DNA of 64,000 nucleotides from Hafnia alvei (lineage in GTDB: Bacteria > Pseudomonadota > Gammaproteobacteria > Enterobacterales > Enterobacteriaceae), in assembly GCF_964063325.1 (NCBI RefSeq), contig NZ_OZ061315.1:62001-126000 (forward strand), read 5' to 3'. The notes beneath the pieces were generated by a model, which ran no database searches, was not told the origin of the DNA, and saw only the letters and a program-made list of their open reading frames with translations. A program made the position numbers and the translations under genes. This document shows, piece by piece, positions 61,506-64,000 of the stretch (its first letter is position 1; each line of letters begins with the position of its first letter).

Positions 61506-62432
61506 ATGAATATTCGAGATTTAGAATACCTAGTGGCGTTGTCTGAACATCGTCATTTTCGTCGCGCCGCCGACTCATGCCATGTCAGCCAACCTACGCT
61601 GAGTGGCCAAATCCGTAAGTTGGAAGATGAGTTGGGTGTGATGCTTCTGGAGCGAACTAGCCGCAAAGTGCTGTTCACCCAAGCCGGGTTATTACTTGTC
61701 GATCAGGCACGTACGGTTCTGCGTGAGGTTAAGGTACTTAAAGAGATGGCCAGCCAGCAGGGTGAGGCGATGTCCGGCCCGCTGCATATCGGATTGATCC
61801 CAACGGTTGCGCCTTATTTGCTGCCACAGATTATCCCAACGCTGCACCAAACTTTTCCTAAGCTGGAAATGTATTTGCACGAAGCGCAGACCCACCAATT
61901 GTTAGCGCAGCTTGATAGCGGCAAGTTGGACTGCGCGATTTTGGCGTTGGTCAAAGAAACAGAGGCATTTATTGAAGTGCCATTGTTTGATGAGCCGATG
62001 AAGCTGGCGGTGTATAGCGGCCATCCTCTGGCAGACAAAGATAAAATTGCGATGTCTGAACTGGCCGGCGAGCATTTGTTAATGCTGGAAGACGGGCATT
62101 GTCTGCGCGATCAGGCGATGGGATTCTGTTTCCAAGCTGGGGCAGATGAAGATACGCATTTCCGTGCAACTAGCCTAGAAACGCTGCGCAACATGGTTGC
62201 CGCTGGGAGCGGTATAACGCTGCTGCCGGCATTAGCGGTTCCACCTGAGCGTGAACGTGACGGCATTTGCTATGTGCAATGTTATAAGCCTGAGCCGAAG
62301 CGGACTATCGCGTTAGTTTATCGTCCCGGCTCTCCGCTGCGCGCACGCTATGAACAGCTCGCGGAAGCGATCCGCGAGCATATGCAAGGTGTCATGGCAC
62401 AGCAGTGCGACGCTTTAAAACAGGCGGTTTAG
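61506..62432 (+). CDS. oxyR: Peroxide-sensing transcription factor OxyR
   Basis: OxyR is a LysR-type activator that forms a Cys199-Cys208 disulfide with hydrogen peroxide; both cysteines are present in GHCLRDQAMGFC. The N-terminal helix-turn-helix covers about 18-37. ATG 61506, after GGAGGA, gives 308 residues starting MNIRDLEYLVALSEHRHFRR. The 3' end overlaps the convergent sthA by 18 bp. In E. coli the divergent neighbour is the small RNA OxyS; here it is prx-grx. Confidence 0.97.
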   Translation: MNIRDLEYLVALSEHRHFRRAADSCHVSQPTLSGQIRKLEDELGVMLLERTSRKVLFTQAGLLLVDQARTVLREVKVLKEMASQQGEAMSGPLHIGLIPTVAPYLLPQIIPTLHQTFPKLEMYLHEAQTHQLLAQLDSGKLDCAILALVKETEAFIEVPLFDEPMKLAVYSGHPLADKDKIAMSELAGEHLLMLEDGHCLRDQAMGFCFQAGADEDTHFRATSLETLRNMVAAGSGITLLPALAVPPERERDGICYVQCYKPEPKRTIALVYRPGSPLRARYEQLAEAIREHMQGVMAQQCDALKQAV

Positions 62433-63815
62433 CCCGTTTAACGCAGCCACACGGTAGGCCTCGGCCATGGTTGGATAGTTGAAGGTGGTATTAACGAAAT
62501 ACTCGATGGTATTACCTTCTCCTTTCTGTTCCATGATCGCTTGGCCGATGTGAATGATCTCCGCCGCGCGTTCGCCAAAGCAGTGGATCCCTAGGATCTG
62601 CTTGGTTTCGCGATGGAATAAGATCTTCAAACTTCCCACGCTCATTCCGGCGATTTGTGCGCGAGCCAGATGTTTAAACTGTGCACGGCCCACCTCATAC
62701 GGCACCTTCATTGCCGTTAGTTCCTGCTCGGTTTTACCCACGGAGCTGATTTCAGGAATGGTGTAAATGCCGGTAGGAATATCTTCGACCAGATGCACGT
62801 TGGCTTCGCCTTGCATAATGGCCTGAGCGGCGATACGCCCTTGATCGTAAGCTGCGGATGCCAAACTCGGATAGCCAATGACGTCACCTACGGCGTAGAT
62901 ATGTGAAATAGCCGTTTGGTACATGCTGTTGACCTTCAGAAGGCCACGACCATCGGCTTCAAGTCCCACATTTTCCAGTTTCAGCGCATCGGTATTCCCT
63001 GTACGGCCATTGGCGTACAGCAGGCAATCGGCTTTCACTTTTTTACCGGATTTGAGATGCATGATGACGCCATCTTCAACGCCTTCAATCTGCTCGAACT
63101 CTTCGTTGTGGCGGATAACAACGCCGTTATTCCAGAAGTGGTAAGAGAGCGCATCTGACATTTCTTGATCGAGAAATGCAAGCAGGCGATCGCGGGTATT
63201 CACTAAGTCCACTTTCACGCTTAATCCACGGAAGATCGACGCATATTCGCAGCCGATAACGCCAGCACCATAAATGATGATGTGCTGCGGTTCGTGGTTA
63301 AGTTGCAGAATGGAGTCGCTGTCGTAAATGCGTGGATGCTTGAAATCGACGCCAGACGGATGATACGGGCGTGAACCACAGGCGATAATGATGTTGTCGG
63401 CGGTTAAGGTATCGCGCGTGCCGTCTGGGTAGCTAACGCTGAGGGTATTGGCATCAATAAATTCGGCGTCACCGGAAAATAATTGACAATGGTTACGCTC
63501 GTAGAATCCTTGGCGCATGCGGGTTTGCTGATTAATAACGCTATCGGCATGACGCAAAATATCAGGGAATGTCGATTTAAGAATTCGGGAGTTGTCGCTA
63601 TAGAGAGGATTTTGGTTAAATTCGATAATGCGGCTAACGGCGTGGCGAAGTGCTTTCGAGGGGATGGTACCCCAGTGGGTGCATCCGCCACCAACGCTAA
63701 AATGCCGTTCTATGACGGCAACCCGCGCGCCCTGTTTTACCAGACCCATGGCGGCGCCTTCACCACCGGGACCTGAGCCAATGACTATGGCATCAAAAGA
63801 ATAGTGCTGTTGCAT
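62415..63815 (-). CDS. sthA: Soluble pyridine nucleotide transhydrogenase SthA
   Basis: SthA (UdhA) is a FAD enzyme that moves electrons from NADPH to NAD+ and lets cells re-oxidise excess NADPH. The start at 63815 gives 466 residues beginning MQQHYSFDAIVIGSGPGGEG. It belongs to the disulfide reductase family but has only Cys45 of the redox pair, with Thr50 at the other position (GGGCTHWGTIPSK), the hallmark of SthA. Its tail overlaps oxyR by 18 bp, and it faces the window end where fabR would be expected. Confidence 0.97.
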   Translation of the reverse strand: MQQHYSFDAIVIGSGPGGEGAAMGLVKQGARVAVIERHFSVGGGCTHWGTIPSKALRHAVSRIIEFNQNPLYSDNSRILKSTFPDILRHADSVINQQTRMRQGFYERNHCQLFSGDAEFIDANTLSVSYPDGTRDTLTADNIIIACGSRPYHPSGVDFKHPRIYDSDSILQLNHEPQHIIIYGAGVIGCEYASIFRGLSVKVDLVNTRDRLLAFLDQEMSDALSYHFWNNGVVIRHNEEFEQIEGVEDGVIMHLKSGKKVKADCLLYANGRTGNTDALKLENVGLEADGRGLLKVNSMYQTAISHIYAVGDVIGYPSLASAAYDQGRIAAQAIMQGEANVHLVEDIPTGIYTIPEISSVGKTEQELTAMKVPYEVGRAQFKHLARAQIAGMSVGSLKILFHRETKQILGIHCFGERAAEIIHIGQAIMEQKGEGNTIEYFVNTTFNYPTMAEAYRVAALNGLNRLF

Positions 63816-64000
63816 GTAGGGTAGGCCTTTCTTATACAAAAATACAACGTTACCTTAACATAATAACCGCGCATCCCCAATCATCCCTACGCTTTTCGTG
63901 GCAATTCACGCCTTGTTTTTGTCATCCTAGCTATACATGTCACAGGTCATAGAAGCGTGGTTGGGGTAAAGTTTGATATAGTGGCGTTAAACCACCGCGC

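Noticed and set aside
63816..64000. Start of fabR at the window end
   Set aside because: fabR is expected next by synteny, but no start codon or coding segment is visible before base 64000.
1..64000. tRNA, rRNA, prophage or insertion-sequence transposase genes
   Set aside because: I looked for them on both strands and found no supporting sequence.

Overview
This window looks like chromosomal core DNA of an enterobacterium (order Enterobacterales). Nearly every gene has a recognisable Escherichia coli counterpart of matching length and residue pattern. Several features differ from E. coli: a bacterial-type argG lies inside a bipolar argE-argCBGH cluster, oxyR is divergent from a peroxiredoxin-glutaredoxin fusion rather than from oxyS, cpxA is joined to trmL, and emrD sits between fpr and glpX. 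Together these suggest a lineage outside Escherichia/Salmonella. My best guess is the Hafnia/Obesumbacterium group (inference only). No rRNA, tRNA, CRISPR array, transposase or phage gene was seen.

Layout. (1) 1-9647, lipopolysaccharide core: a partial waaG, then waaP, a GT8 glycosyltransferase, waaY, waaZ and a GT9 heptosyltransferase on +, meeting waaL-waaC-waaF-hldD on - at a strong shared terminator. (2) 9957-13985: kbl-tdh, a 163-bp palindromic element and a phosphoethanolamine transferase. (3) 14061-22070: yibQ-envC-gpmI on -, yibN-grxC-secB-gpsA-cysE on +, then trmL. (4) 22113-33474: cpxA-cpxR divergent from cpxP (with a CpxR box and a conserved CpxQ small RNA), fieF, pfkA, sbp, tpiA, yiiQ, yiiR, a SufR-like regulator in operon with fpr, and emrD. 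(5) 33530-44286: glpF-glpK-glpX with a MITE-like element between glpK and glpX, zapB, rraA, menA, hslV-hslU, ftsN and cytR. (6) 44565-52065: priA, rpmE, eptC and ppc. (7) 52335-58282: argE divergent from argC-argB-argG-argH over two ARG boxes. (8) 58327-63815: a hicAB toxin-antitoxin pair bracketed by two identical terminator hairpins, a flavin disulfide reductase, a Prx-Grx fusion, oxyR and sthA.

How the genes work together. Envelope building dominates: heptose addition, core glycosylation and phosphorylation, O-antigen ligation, two phosphoethanolamine transferases, EnvC/FtsN/ZapB for division and Cpx for envelope stress. The right end is a peroxide-defence and redox module. An almost consensus OxyR site lies between oxyR and prx-grx, with a putative disulfide reductase and the soluble transhydrogenase as neighbours.

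The most interesting non-genic structures are: a 377-bp element with 25/26-matching terminal inverted repeats and hairpins whose loops resemble CsrA sites; the duplicated terminator around hicAB; the palindrome embedded in the tdh terminator; the co-varying hairpin of the hslVU leader; and a perfect 4 x 14-bp tandem repeat after pfkA. I did not find a wholly new multi-gene system. Most of the window is well-known core genome.
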